The notes beneath the pieces are model-generated. The model saw only the letters and a list, made by a program, of their open reading frames with translations. It was not told the origin of the DNA and did not search any database. A stretch of 12,464 nt of DNA. Source: Desulfobacteraceae bacterium. GTDB taxonomy: Bacteria > Desulfobacterota > Desulfobacteria > Desulfobacterales > Desulfobacteraceae. Made by a program: the position numbers and the translations under genes. Position 1 is the first letter of the stretch. Every line of letters begins with the position of its first letter. Shown piece by piece: positions 1 through 7,084 of this stretch. Location: assembly GCA_024225895.1 (NCBI GenBank), contig JAAEMC010000754.1:1-12464 (forward strand). The letters run 5' to 3'.

Positions 1-87
1 GAAATATTAATTTCAAAGGCAGATGCTGCACTTTATAAGGCAAAAAACCAAGGACGCAATAAGGTGATTTATGTTGATGTTCCTTAA
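1..87 (+). CDS. GGDEF domain protein, C-terminal end (partial)
   Basis: Only the last 28 codons before TAA are in the window; the gene starts to the left. The peptide contains ADAALYKAKNQGRN followed by a short hydrophobic end (KVIYVDVP). This is the characteristic closing motif of GGDEF diguanylate cyclase domains (A-D-x-A-L-Y-x-A-K-x-x-G-R-N). The full protein is therefore probably a cyclic-di-GMP synthase, or a signalling protein with a GGDEF output domain at its C terminus. Its sensor region, and whether its active site is intact, cannot be judged from this fragment. A stem-loop follows 16 bases after the stop. Confidence 0.85.
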   Translation, partial: EILISKADAALYKAKNQGRNKVIYVDVP

Positions 88-102
88 TTGCATTGGAACT
101 TG

Positions 103-147
103 TTAGAAGCCGTCTTAAAAAAAATATTTTTATTAAATGGCTTCTAA
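103..147 (+). terminator. Stem-loop after the GGDEF gene, probable terminator
   Basis: ttagaagcc (103-111) pairs with ggcttctaa (139-147), a perfect 9-bp stem. The AT-rich loop contains a run of A and a run of T that can pair further. The bases after the stem (tttgctttatt) are T-rich but not a clean U tract. The position, just after the stop of the GGDEF gene and well before the next gene, fits a transcription terminator. Confidence 0.5.
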
Positions 148-276
148 TTTGCTTTATTCTAATTCGTCCTTATCTTATCCCGAAGTTTTGTTCTATCAAA
201 GGCAAAAGTACTAAAACCACTTGAATGCACTTAGTTGTGGCCAAGGCCAAAATAATAAATTGGAGGTATAAAGAAA

Positions 277-810
277 ATGACACAGGAAGTTAAATCCGGG
301 GATACCATCAAGGTGGATTACACTGGAAAATTTGAAAACGGGGATGTATTTGATACCTCCGAAGGAAAAACACCGCTCAAGTTTACTGTGGGCGCAGGCA
401 TGCTCATCAAGGGCTTTGATCAGGCTGTCATGGGAATGCAGGTCGGGGATAAAAAAACTATTACCGTCCAGCCCGAAGAAGGGTATGGTATAAGGAATGA
501 AGAGGCATTTGTCGATATTCCAAGGGCCAATATTCCGGAAGATATCCCTTTGACAGAAGGGCTGGCGATTACCCTAAGCGATCCAGACGGAAGACCTATC
601 CCGGCCATGGTCGCTGAAATAACAGATGATAATGTTAAAATGGATCTTAATCATGCTTTGGCAGGCAAGGTTCTGGAGTTTGATATCAAGGTTGTTGAAA
701 CCGGCCTGGAACCTGATCCTCCGGGCTGCGGCTGCGGCAGTGATCCAAGTGGTTGCGATTCTTCCGGTTGCGAGTCATCCGGATGCGGTTCTTCCGGCTG
801 TGACTGCTAA
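277..810 (+). CDS. SlyD-like FKBP-type peptidyl-prolyl cis-trans isomerase with Cys-rich tail
   Basis: A 177-aa cytoplasmic prolyl isomerase and chaperone of the FKBP family; no signal peptide. Residues 13-27 (VDYTGKFENGDVFDTS) and 34-70 (FTVGAGMLIKGFD, then MQVGDKK and PEEGYG) form the split FKBP fold. Residues about 71-124 are the insert-in-flap chaperone domain of SlyD-type proteins, and NHALAGK (125-131) is the usual re-entry motif. After residue 146 comes a tail with seven Cys (151, 153, 160, 165, 170, 175, 177) in Gly/Ser spacing. It replaces the His-rich metal tail of E. coli SlyD, so metal (Ni or Zn) binding is a reasonable inference. SlyD supports Ni delivery to hydrogenases in E. 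coli; nothing nearby shows that role here. The start is supported by ggaggt (262-267), 9 bases upstream. The gene stands alone, with a strong terminator after it. Confidence 0.93.
   Translation: MTQEVKSGDTIKVDYTGKFENGDVFDTSEGKTPLKFTVGAGMLIKGFDQAVMGMQVGDKKTITVQPEEGYGIRNEEAFVDIPRANIPEDIPLTEGLAITLSDPDGRPIPAMVAEITDDNVKMDLNHALAGKVLEFDIKVVETGLEPDPPGCGCGSDPSGCDSSGCESSGCGSSGCDC
757..801 (+). repeat. Three 15-bp tandem repeats coding for the Cys tail
   Basis: Three imperfect 15-base units (757-771, 772-786, 787-801) each encode [D/E/G]-S-S-G-C within the FKBP tail. They differ mostly at third positions, plus the first-codon change that swaps D, E and G. The tail therefore probably grew by in-frame unit duplication and was then kept for its Cys spacing. 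Confidence 0.75.
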
Positions 811-827
811 CCCAAAATAGATACATC

Positions 828-858
828 AAGGGCGGATATTTATTTTCCGCCCTTTTTT
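828..858 (+). terminator. Intrinsic terminator of the FKBP gene
   Basis: aagggcgga (828-836) pairs perfectly with tccgccctt (846-854) around a 9-base AT loop, and the 3' arm runs into a T6 tract (853-858). It lies 18 bases after the FKBP stop. This is a classic Rho-independent terminator. Confidence 0.92.
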
Positions 859-1081
859 GGTTTTAGGCCGGATATTTCATGAGATTTCGGCCATTTTTTT
901 AACACGAAAAGCCCTTAAAAAAGACGGCATTGTCAGGGGCTCAAGCCTTTTTGACTGCACCAAATGCGGTTGCCACTACTCGGCGTTTGACAAGAAATCC
1001 GGCAAATATTCCATGCCTGCCTGCGGCAAGGCTAAAGAAGAGTATGTGAGGCAGTTTTTATCCAAATCAAGAACTGCTTGA
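857..1081 (+). pseudogene. Decayed or doubtful zinc-ribbon-like ORF
   Basis: This frame is open for 74 codons, but its only upstream start is a TTG inside the terminator T tract, with no ribosome binding site. The C-terminal part reads like a zinc ribbon: DCTKCGCHYSAF, then KYSMPACGKAKEEY. In a normal ribbon the second knuckle would be C-P-x-C; here its first Cys is Met. An ATG at 879 in another frame (MRFRPFF, stop) runs into a T7 tract (894-900), where one slip would join it to the ribbon frame. A frameshifted and mutated remnant is the simplest reading. A real small protein with an unusual start cannot be excluded. Confidence 0.35.
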
Positions 1082-1145
1082 ATAGTTGTTTTCAAGACAA
1101 TCCACAGTTTTTGTATACATAATATCAGGAAACCCCTTATTTTTC

Positions 1146-1174
1146 TTGACAAAAAGTTGTTTTTTGGATATTTA
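1146..1174 (+). promoter_or_regulatory. Candidate promoter for the exported-protein pair
   Basis: A perfect TTGACA (1146-1151), then 17 bases, then TATTTA (1169-1174, 3 of 6 matches to TATAAT; GATATT at 1167 is an alternative). It lies about 230 bases before the ATG at 1407, so it would produce a long leader that includes the hairpin at 1184-1224. The -35 is convincing and the -10 is weak. Confidence 0.4.
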
Positions 1175-1183
1175 TTTTCCCGT

Positions 1184-1224
1184 TTTGTGCGTAAATTGTT
1201 TTTTAAAATCAATTTGCGCACAAA
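1184..1224. repeat. 15-bp inverted repeat in the leader
   Basis: tttgtgcgtaaattg (1184-1198) and caatttgcgcacaaa (1210-1224) are inverted copies with one mismatch (a G-U pair in RNA), separated by 11 bases. It begins 9 bases after the candidate -10, at about the expected transcription start. It could be an operator for a dimeric repressor or a stable 5'-UTR hairpin. No T tract follows, so it is unlikely to be a simple terminator. Confidence 0.7.
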
Positions 1225-1233
1225 GATGAAAAC

Positions 1234-1336
1234 ATGGGGTTGAAACCTGCCTGATACCTGACTTTTCGCTGAAGCTGATATGACTGTTTGTGCTCTCTTT
1301 TTTTGATTTCCTTTTTATAAGGTTTCAATCCCCCAT
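1234..1336. repeat. 12-bp inverted repeat with a 73-base spacer
   Basis: The arm at 1236-1247 (ggggttgaaacc) can pair with 1321-1332 (ggtttcaatccc), 12 pairs with one G-U, around a 73-base T-rich spacer. In an mRNA starting near 1180 this would be a second leader structure upstream of the ribosome binding site at 1395-1401. With 1082-1233 it fills the gene-free stretch 1082-1406, where I see no coding sequence. Confidence 0.45.
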
Positions 1337-1406
1337 AAATGCGAGCCAAAGAAACAGGTATACTCTTTGGCAAATAATTTCTTTGTATTTTTTAAAAGGA
1401 GCGAGA

Positions 1407-2285
1407 ATGAAAAAGCTAAAGATGAGCTTTAGTACAAGGATGATAACTATTTCAATATTAGCCATCATCTTGTTCATCAGTTCACCAGCGATGGCTAAGT
1501 CTGGTGATGCTAAATGGGATCCTAAACGCCTTGAAATTGAGCAAGGACAGGGAACACAATCAACTCAAATTGTATCACTCAAGTCAAAGAAAGGTCTGAA
1601 AAACATGGTTCTTCAGGTTTCCCCTGAACTGCAACCTTTTATAAGCATATCCCCGGAAGAGATCGACAATGGACAGAAAAATCAAATTATAGAAATTCAA
1701 ATTATGATTGATGTGCCGGAAGATGCATCAATCGGTGAATACAAGGGTGCAATTAAACTCAAAAAGAAAAAAAAGGAAAAAGAGGAGAAAAAGCACCCCA
1801 AGACAAAGCCCTTAAAAATTAATCTAACCATCACTGAGAATGACGGGTTGCCTCCTGATCCGGGAGAAGCCGGGAAAGAAACACTTCTTGGAATTGATAG
1901 CGATAATGATGGTGTTCGTGATGATATCCAGCGGTATATACATTATACTTATCCGGATGAGGAACAAGTCCGGAATGCACTCTCGAAAAGAGCCGTCATA
2001 TACCAGGAGATTCTTTCTCGGTCAAATGAGCCTGAAACGGCTGAAAAATTGGCCGGCGAGGTATACTGTAGTACAGAATGCCTTTTTAATATTAAAAAGA
2101 TGGCATCGATGGACATATCTGCAGCCTTTAAAGCAGAATTCTTAAACACAGAAGAACGTACCTTTGCATGGATCGATTTTAATAAACTTTTAGCAGGGAA
2201 GGTATTTTTTAGCCCTTCTGATGAAGAAATAGAGAATTGCTGTGCCTCTGAGACAGAAGTAACAGGGGGGACTGATGAAAATTAA
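1407..2285 (+). CDS. Exported protein with Ig-like region and calcium-loop motif
   Basis: I chose ATG 1407 because aaaggag (1395-1401) lies 5 bases upstream and the residues from there form a clean Sec signal: MKKLK, hydrophobic 13-26, cleavage after PAMA (30). The frame is open further upstream, but without these signs. The mature 262 aa begins with a ~110-residue beta-rich segment (31-143) that may be an Ig-like fold, interrupted by a Lys/Glu stretch (118-132). A Pro/Gly linker (LPPDPGEAGKETL) leads to GIDSDNDGVRDDIQRYI (162-178). The Asp spacing in that segment is that of thrombospondin-type-3/EF-hand-like calcium loops. The helical C-terminal part has four Cys (221, 225, 278, 279). I recall similar small proteins with this motif next to lipase-like genes in other proteobacteria, but no named function. 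The last 11 bases overlap the next gene, so a joint role with it is likely. Confidence 0.85.
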   Translation: MKKLKMSFSTRMITISILAIILFISSPAMAKSGDAKWDPKRLEIEQGQGTQSTQIVSLKSKKGLKNMVLQVSPELQPFISISPEEIDNGQKNQIIEIQIMIDVPEDASIGEYKGAIKLKKKKKEKEEKKHPKTKPLKINLTITENDGLPPDPGEAGKETLLGIDSDNDGVRDDIQRYIHYTYPDEEQVRNALSKRAVIYQEILSRSNEPETAEKLAGEVYCSTECLFNIKKMASMDISAAFKAEFLNTEERTFAWIDFNKLLAGKVFFSPSDEEIENCCASETEVTGGTDEN

Positions 2286-4134
2286 ATGGTTATGCTCAAT
2301 AATATTAATAACGTCACTTTTTTTGTCAAATAGCGCTTTCTGTTATGATGATCAATATGATACGTATGTCTTTTTTGGCAATGGGGTGCTCAATGATGTC
2401 CAAAGTACTGCAAGTAGTGCGAGGATGTTAAAGCATAAATTAAGACAACATGTTGATGGTACTAATTTGGAAGGTAGAATTAGAGTCGCTTCCTCTCATA
2501 ATCCTACCATAGGTGCCATAGGTGATTTGCTTGAGGCTCATAAACAGAACCTTCAGACAAGTTGGATTCAGTTTTGGCTTATACTTTCAGGCCTGAATCC
2601 AATGCCGGATTACTTTCAGCAGAAATTAATAGATATAACAAATTCGGTCAAGGACGACATTGTACAAGGTAATGTCCCCGAGTTGCAATATCATATTGAT
2701 ACATACAACAATCTTCTAAGTGACTGCAAAAAGGTTGTGGTTGTACCTCATTCTCAAGGCAACTTGTTTGCGAATATCGCATACTCTAAGATTGATGAGG
2801 ATGCTAAAGATAGCTTTGGGATTGTTGCAGTTGCTACGCCCGATAGTTACGTTGCAGGTGATGGGCCATATACAACATTAGATGAAGACTATATAATTGG
2901 GGCGATTCCATTTGCTATGGATTCTAACTTAGATAATTTCTTTGGTCCCATAAATACAAACGAGATAACCGGACATTATTTTGGCAGATCTTATATGTTA
3001 GAGGGTTATCCGGCTGAAACCAAAATCCTTGATGATATAGTTGCTACGATTGAAGATTTTAAGAATCCTTGTCCGAATGAATTGGTTTTGGTATCTGCCG
3101 CCCCTGGTACAGATATAAATAGTACAACTGGAAGGTCTGAGGCTGATTGGAAAGCTTTTTTATGGGATGTTGGTAAAGGAAAATATGCTGAGAATATTCC
3201 TAAGAGCGAAGCACCTTGGGATTTTGTTTCATTTCCTTGTGATCTGGCAGATCTTGATTATTGGAAATCCTTGCCAACAATATCGGCAACGGGAAATCCA
3301 CTATATGAACGTGAAATGCATAATACTTATAGGGCTCCTATTCAGAATAGTAACGAACCAGCTTGTGGGAGCAATTCAACAGGTTCCAAAAGCTCTTATG
3401 CTCGTGGCCCCAATGGAGAAGTCCCAATTTATAATACTTGTGAATCAACTTATTCTTTTTATCATACAGGTGATCCACTATATAAGATTGAAGATTCAAC
3501 CCGGACGATAGATAATAATGGACATAAAAGCAGTTATAGATACTGGCAAAAAAATACCCATCAATCGGTTGGTATTTTAACAACTGAAAACTATTTTGAA
3601 ACGGCCCATCGTGATAACCAACCCGGAAATTCTTTTTCTGAGAGTACAGGTACAGGAACAATAACAAGACAAGGCCCATTTGGTGATAAAATCACAATGC
3701 CAATTGGGAAATATACATATTATGGTGGTGGAGAAAGTACAGCGACTGTGTCATCTCTTAAATCTGGCGGACCTTCTGGTACAAATTATATGACTGGTAA
3801 TTATTATTCATATCCCAGTGGTTGGACTCAATCAGGTGGTAGACTAAGAGGTACTTATGGTAATAATGTTGTCGCCCAGATCTTAGTTATAGAGATGGGA
3901 GTTACTACCGTAGATGAGAATTCAGAGCTTACAGACTGGGACCATCAGCATGAAATATATGGAGCCATAAATTATGTAGATGATGAAGAGGAGACTCCTT
4001 ATTTTGATTTAACGGAATCTCAACTGGATTCGGCTTTTAGTGCTGCTTGTAAAGGTTTAGCTGATGGTAGAATGGCTGTTCAGGAATTTGATGGAGTTTA
4101 TTTTAATATAACTACTTATGAAGATCAAAATTAA
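2275..4134 (+). CDS. Exported alpha/beta-hydrolase-like protein (putative lipase/esterase)
   Basis: A 619-aa protein with a Sec-type signal (hydrophobic 6-20, likely cleavage after AFC, residue 23; not a proper lipobox). VVVVPHSQGNLFANIAY (154-170) is a strand-nucleophile elbow-helix signature, x-H-S-x-G, with Ser160 as candidate nucleophile; the usual first Gly is Pro. Asp190 (VAVATPD) and His234 (ITGHYFGRSYM) fall at plausible triad positions. The hydrolase core thus spans about residues 28-265. The remaining ~350 residues match no domain I know. They are rich in Gly, Ser, Thr and Tyr (about 450-540) and end in an acidic segment, so they may be a beta-rich binding or surface domain. ATG 2275 overlaps the upstream gene by 11 bases, with a G-rich site (aggggg, about 2264-2270) in front, implying translational coupling. 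Substrate unknown. Confidence 0.8.
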   Translation: MKIKWLCSIILITSLFLSNSAFCYDDQYDTYVFFGNGVLNDVQSTASSARMLKHKLRQHVDGTNLEGRIRVASSHNPTIGAIGDLLEAHKQNLQTSWIQFWLILSGLNPMPDYFQQKLIDITNSVKDDIVQGNVPELQYHIDTYNNLLSDCKKVVVVPHSQGNLFANIAYSKIDEDAKDSFGIVAVATPDSYVAGDGPYTTLDEDYIIGAIPFAMDSNLDNFFGPINTNEITGHYFGRSYMLEGYPAETKILDDIVATIEDFKNPCPNELVLVSAAPGTDINSTTGRSEADWKAFLWDVGKGKYAENIPKSEAPWDFVSFPCDLADLDYWKSLPTISATGNPLYEREMHNTYRAPIQNSNEPACGSNSTGSKSSYARGPNGEVPIYNTCESTYSFYHTGDPLYKIEDSTRTIDNNGHKSSYRYWQKNTHQSVGILTTENYFETAHRDNQPGNSFSESTGTGTITRQGPFGDKITMPIGKYTYYGGGESTATVSSLKSGGPSGTNYMTGNYYSYPSGWTQSGGRLRGTYGNNVVAQILVIEMGVTTVDENSELTDWDHQHEIYGAINYVDDEEETPYFDLTESQLDSAFSAACKGLADGRMAVQEFDGVYFNITTYEDQN

Positions 4135-4171
4135 GTGATACTTTGGATCATATAAAAGCATAAGACAAATT

Positions 4172-4224
4172 CCCCATGAGAATTTCAATAAACACTTTCA
4201 TAGTGATTGCTATCTCTCATGGGG
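4172..4224 (+). terminator. Probable terminator after the hydrolase-like gene
   Basis: ccccatgaga (4172-4181) pairs perfectly with tctcatgggg (4215-4224). The 10-bp stem has a 33-base loop and is followed by gtttgt. The long loop and short T tract make it atypical, but its place 38 bases after the stop, and the lack of any gene in 4135-4387, support the role. Confidence 0.5.
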
Positions 4225-4387
4225 GTTTGTACCAAATGTTTAATAGAAAGCAGGAAACTGGAGACTTACCAAAGGAATAGGTTTTAAAGACACTTTGTCT
4301 TTCTAATTTGCTTAAAAATTTCTGTGTAATTAATTGTAATCATAACGGTTTTAAAAACTTTTATTAAAATTTCATGAAATATCCGGG

Positions 4388-4843
4388 CTAAACATATCTT
4401 GGTGTATCTTTGGTCTCTTCGTAGTAGGTTTCAATCCCAACTTCCCTGATCCGTTGGTTCATTTTTACCCAGCGCTTGAACAGGTGGTCGTCAAACCCGG
4501 TCTTTTGACAGGGAAAGTCTTCACATTCATAACAATAGTCCAGGTTTTTTTCCTGGTGGCAGGCACGAACCCCGCAGGTTTTAAGGAGTTTGCACTGTTC
4601 ATGACGGCATCCCCGGCAGTTGTCGGAAGCAAAATAATCCAGCATTTCTTTAAAATCAGGATATTTTTTAAATATGGGATCTCCCACCATGGTTTCAAAT
4701 CGTCTGGCATAGATGTCAAAGTTGCCCAGCTTTTTATTTAATTGCCGGCTGAATTTACGGATATCGCCATCAATATGGGCAAAACATTTTTTGCAGCTTA
4801 AGCCACAGGGCGCTATGGCCTCAAGAATTTGTTGCGGAATCAT
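4388..4843 (-). CDS. DUF3795 Cys-rich protein
   Basis: A 151-aa soluble protein with 11 Cys: CGLSCKKC (13-20), CRGC (76-79), C84, C90, C95, then CYEC (104-107) and C112. The opening APCGLSCKKC, the segment YCYECEDFPCQ and the ending RWVKMNQRIREVGIETYYEE are the layout of the DUF3795 family. That family is common in anaerobes; its Cys are thought to bind metal, and its function is not established. The start is well supported: ggagg lies 7 bases upstream on the minus strand (4851-4855). The gene is divergent from modF, with 120 bases between the two start codons, so a shared control region is possible but not shown. Confidence 0.9.
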   Translation of the reverse strand: MIPQQILEAIAPCGLSCKKCFAHIDGDIRKFSRQLNKKLGNFDIYARRFETMVGDPIFKKYPDFKEMLDYFASDNCRGCRHEQCKLLKTCGVRACHQEKNLDYCYECEDFPCQKTGFDDHLFKRWVKMNQRIREVGIETYYEETKDTPRYV

Positions 4844-4886
4844 TCAATTTCCTCCAAAATACAAGATATAAAAGCGATTATTTTTT

Positions 4887-4919
4887 AATTATAATTTACT
4901 TGGTATTTCATGGTATCAA
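4887..4919 (-). promoter_or_regulatory. Possible promoter of the DUF3795 gene in the divergent region
   Basis: On the minus strand TATAAT (4893-4888) is inside the palindrome aattataatt (4887-4896). TTGATA (4919-4914) is upstream, but 20 bases away, which is longer than ideal. The + strand also carries tggtat twice at 10-base spacing (4901 and 4911). This is the best promoter-like element I can see between the two divergent genes. Confidence 0.25.
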
Positions 4920-4963
4920 GTTAAAATAAATTGTGAAACCCATAAACCTTTAACGCAATTAAA

Positions 4964-6499
4964 ATGTCCCGAAAACAATCAATCATACTTCAATTAGACA
5001 AGATCGCCGTCCGTCACCAGGACCGGATTATTTTTAAGGATACTTCATGGAAAATAAACGTATGTGAAAACTGGGCTGTTATAGGTGAAAACGGATCTGG
5101 TAAAACAAAGTTGATCAAGGCGGTTTTAAAGCAGCTGCCCCTGGCTCAAGGGAAAATAACAGGGCCTTATTCCAGGGATGCCATTGAATTTGTCTCATTT
5201 CATTCCATTGGTGCCATGCTTCAAAAACAAGGCTCTTTTTACCAGAGCCGCTGGACCTCTTTTATGAATGACGAGGCCCAAAGTGTAGCCCAATTTCTTT
5301 CTTTTGAAAGGATTCACAGGATCACTCCTGGCCGCCCGGACAGGGAGTTACCACAAAGAGATGCTTTTTTAAACCAGGAAGAAAAGGTGGTTGCACAGCT
5401 TCAAATTAAAGACCTGTACCCTAAAAAACTGATCCAGCTTTCCAATGGAGAACTTCGAAAGATATTGATTGCCCAATCCCTGTTAAAAGCGCCCGGGATA
5501 TTGATTTTGGACAACCCGTTCATGGGATTGGATCAGGAGTATCAAAAAAAGCTGGGCCGGATTTTAACATCCCTGATTGCCCAAAAGATTCAGATTGTCC
5601 TTTTGCTCGATAATTCCAGACTGATTCCGGCATGGATTACCCATCTTTTGTGGGTAAAAAACAATGGGATTGTTGCAAAGGGGCCTGTTAAAAAGATGCT
5701 TTCTCAATATCCGGTTCAACAGCCAAAAATTGGAAGAGATAAAAAAGTCAAACCAGCAAATATTGATTTTGCAAAAATTTTAATTGAACAAAAAGACAGC
5801 AGTCCTTGTGTTCTGGTCCAGCTTTTTAATGCCAGGGTCATCCATGGAGAACACCGGATTCTTGATAAGATTGACTGGGAAATTAAAAAAGGGGAACACT
5901 GGGCACTCATGGGGCCTAATGGTTCCGGAAAATCAACTTTGCTGAGCCTCATTCTAGGAGACAATCCCCAGGCCTATGCCAATGAAATCCATTTGTTCGG
6001 TCAAAAGAGGGGCACGGGCGAGTCCATCTGGGACATTAAAAAAAAGATGGGATTTGTGGCACCGGAACTCCAGTCATATTACCCGGGGAATTTCAATGCT
6101 TTTGACGTGGTTTGCTCAGGCTTTTTTGATTCCATTGGGTTTTTTAAATCCTGTACATCAGGGCAAAAAGAAACAGCACTAAAATGGATGGAGGTCCTGG
6201 GAGTCAGTCACCTTGAAAACAAGCTGTTTGGCAGGCTTTCCAATGGGGATCAGCGAATACTGCTTTTGGCAAGAGCCCTGGTCAAAAATCCTACCCTGCT
6301 CATCCTGGATGAACCCTGCCAGGATCTGGATGCGGTCAACCGGGCCAAGGTGCTGGCCGTAGTAGAGCAGGTGGCTAAAAACATGGGCACCACCTTGATT
6401 TTTGTTACCCATATCCCGGATGAGATTCCATGTGTTACTACCCATATGCTGGTGTTAGAACAAGGAAAGGTAAAAGAAACAAAACATATCAATACATAA
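4964..6499 (+). CDS. modF: ModF-like tandem ABC ATPase
   Basis: A 511-aa cytoplasmic protein with two ABC nucleotide-binding domains and no membrane part, about the size of E. coli ModF (490 aa). The segment GDNPQAYANEIHLFGQKRGTGESIWDIKK (330-359) and GFFDSIG (386-392) match ModF closely as I recall it. Domain 1 has Walker A GENGSGKT (41-48) and signature LSNGE (159-163), but Walker B reads LILDNPF, so the catalytic Glu is Asn184. At the switch position LLLDN (213-217) there is no His. Domain 2 looks complete: GPNGSGKST (317-325), LSNGD (425-429), LILDEP with Glu450, and His483. E. coli modF is next to modE and linked to molybdate metabolism; no modABC or modE is in this window, so the role is by homology only. 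No clear ribosome binding site precedes the ATG. Confidence 0.88.
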   Translation: MSRKQSIILQLDKIAVRHQDRIIFKDTSWKINVCENWAVIGENGSGKTKLIKAVLKQLPLAQGKITGPYSRDAIEFVSFHSIGAMLQKQGSFYQSRWTSFMNDEAQSVAQFLSFERIHRITPGRPDRELPQRDAFLNQEEKVVAQLQIKDLYPKKLIQLSNGELRKILIAQSLLKAPGILILDNPFMGLDQEYQKKLGRILTSLIAQKIQIVLLLDNSRLIPAWITHLLWVKNNGIVAKGPVKKMLSQYPVQQPKIGRDKKVKPANIDFAKILIEQKDSSPCVLVQLFNARVIHGEHRILDKIDWEIKKGEHWALMGPNGSGKSTLLSLILGDNPQAYANEIHLFGQKRGTGESIWDIKKKMGFVAPELQSYYPGNFNAFDVVCSGFFDSIGFFKSCTSGQKETALKWMEVLGVSHLENKLFGRLSNGDQRILLLARALVKNPTLLILDEPCQDLDAVNRAKVLAVVEQVAKNMGTTLIFVTHIPDEIPCVTTHMLVLEQGKVKETKHINT

Positions 6500-7026
6500 T
6501 GGATAACCAGAAAAATGACTGCCTTAATATCCATTTTAAAAAAAAATGCTGCACTGTATAAATTCCCACCAAAGGGAAATGAGAACTGCAAGATATTTTT
6601 GTCCGATCAGTGCTATTAAAATACCCAAGTTTGGGGGCCAGGAAAGTGATGAACGCATATTTAAAAGCTGTTGTTCCCAACGATGATGTCGTTTTCGATG
6701 TCAGTCTTGCAGTACAGACCTACAAGGATTTTTTATCAATTCAATTACTAGGAAAACATAGTAAACAGCCCGGGAATCTTTTCGATTTAATTCTCGACTA
6801 CATCTCTTGCTGCGATAACTATTCGCCCCGGAATGCAGGATTCGATTTCCAGTGGCAGCACCATTGGAATTGATAAAGATTTCAGTATTTTTCTGAGAGC
6901 CTTTTGCTTTATAGTAAAGCCTCTCTTGCTATCTCAAATGACTTCAATTTTTATCATAATTTTTCTGTTGTTTTAAGAAATCGCCCAGTAATTATAAAAT
7001 ATTTTGTGATTAGTATATTTTTTCCC

Positions 7027-7055
7027 TTGACAATTATTTTTGTTTTAATTATTTT
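7027..7055 (+). promoter_or_regulatory. Candidate promoter upstream of the meaB remnant
   Basis: TTGACA (7027-7032), 17 bases, TATTTT (7050-7055; 4 of 6). It lies inside the unassigned 6904-7200 frame, about 220 bases before the dead meaB start. In such AT-rich DNA a chance match is quite possible. Confidence 0.25.
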
Positions 7056-7056
7056 G

Positions 7057-7084
7057 TCGACAATCGACATAATACAATCGACAA
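7057..7084 (+). repeat. Four 7-bp tandem units (tcgacaa type)
   Basis: Units tcgacaa (7057), tcgacat (7064), aatacaa (7071, degenerate) and tcgacaa (7078) follow each other without gaps, just downstream of the candidate -10 at 7050-7055. It could be a binding-site array or a chance short tandem expansion. Confidence 0.45.

Noticed and set aside
1321..1356. ggtttcaatccccc resembles the end of some CRISPR repeats, with a matching ggggttgaaacc upstream and a similar string near 4427.
   Set aside because: Only single copies, no regular spacing and no cas genes; the copy near 4427 is coding sequence of the DUF3795 gene. Kept only as an inverted repeat.
1290..1406. N-terminal extension of 39 residues upstream of ATG 1407.
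   Set aside because: No ribosome binding site at 1290, and the extension would bury the signal peptide; ATG 1407 has both.
1754..1800. A-rich run in the calcium-loop protein gene, considered as a programmed frameshift site.
   Set aside because: The zero frame continues normally with a conserved-looking motif downstream, and no alternative frame gives a sensible product. It simply encodes a Lys/Glu linker.
4286..4302. Small hairpin aaagac/gtcttt between the hydrolase-like and DUF3795 genes, considered as a terminator for the minus-strand gene.
   Set aside because: Only a 6-bp AT-rich stem with no T tract on either strand.
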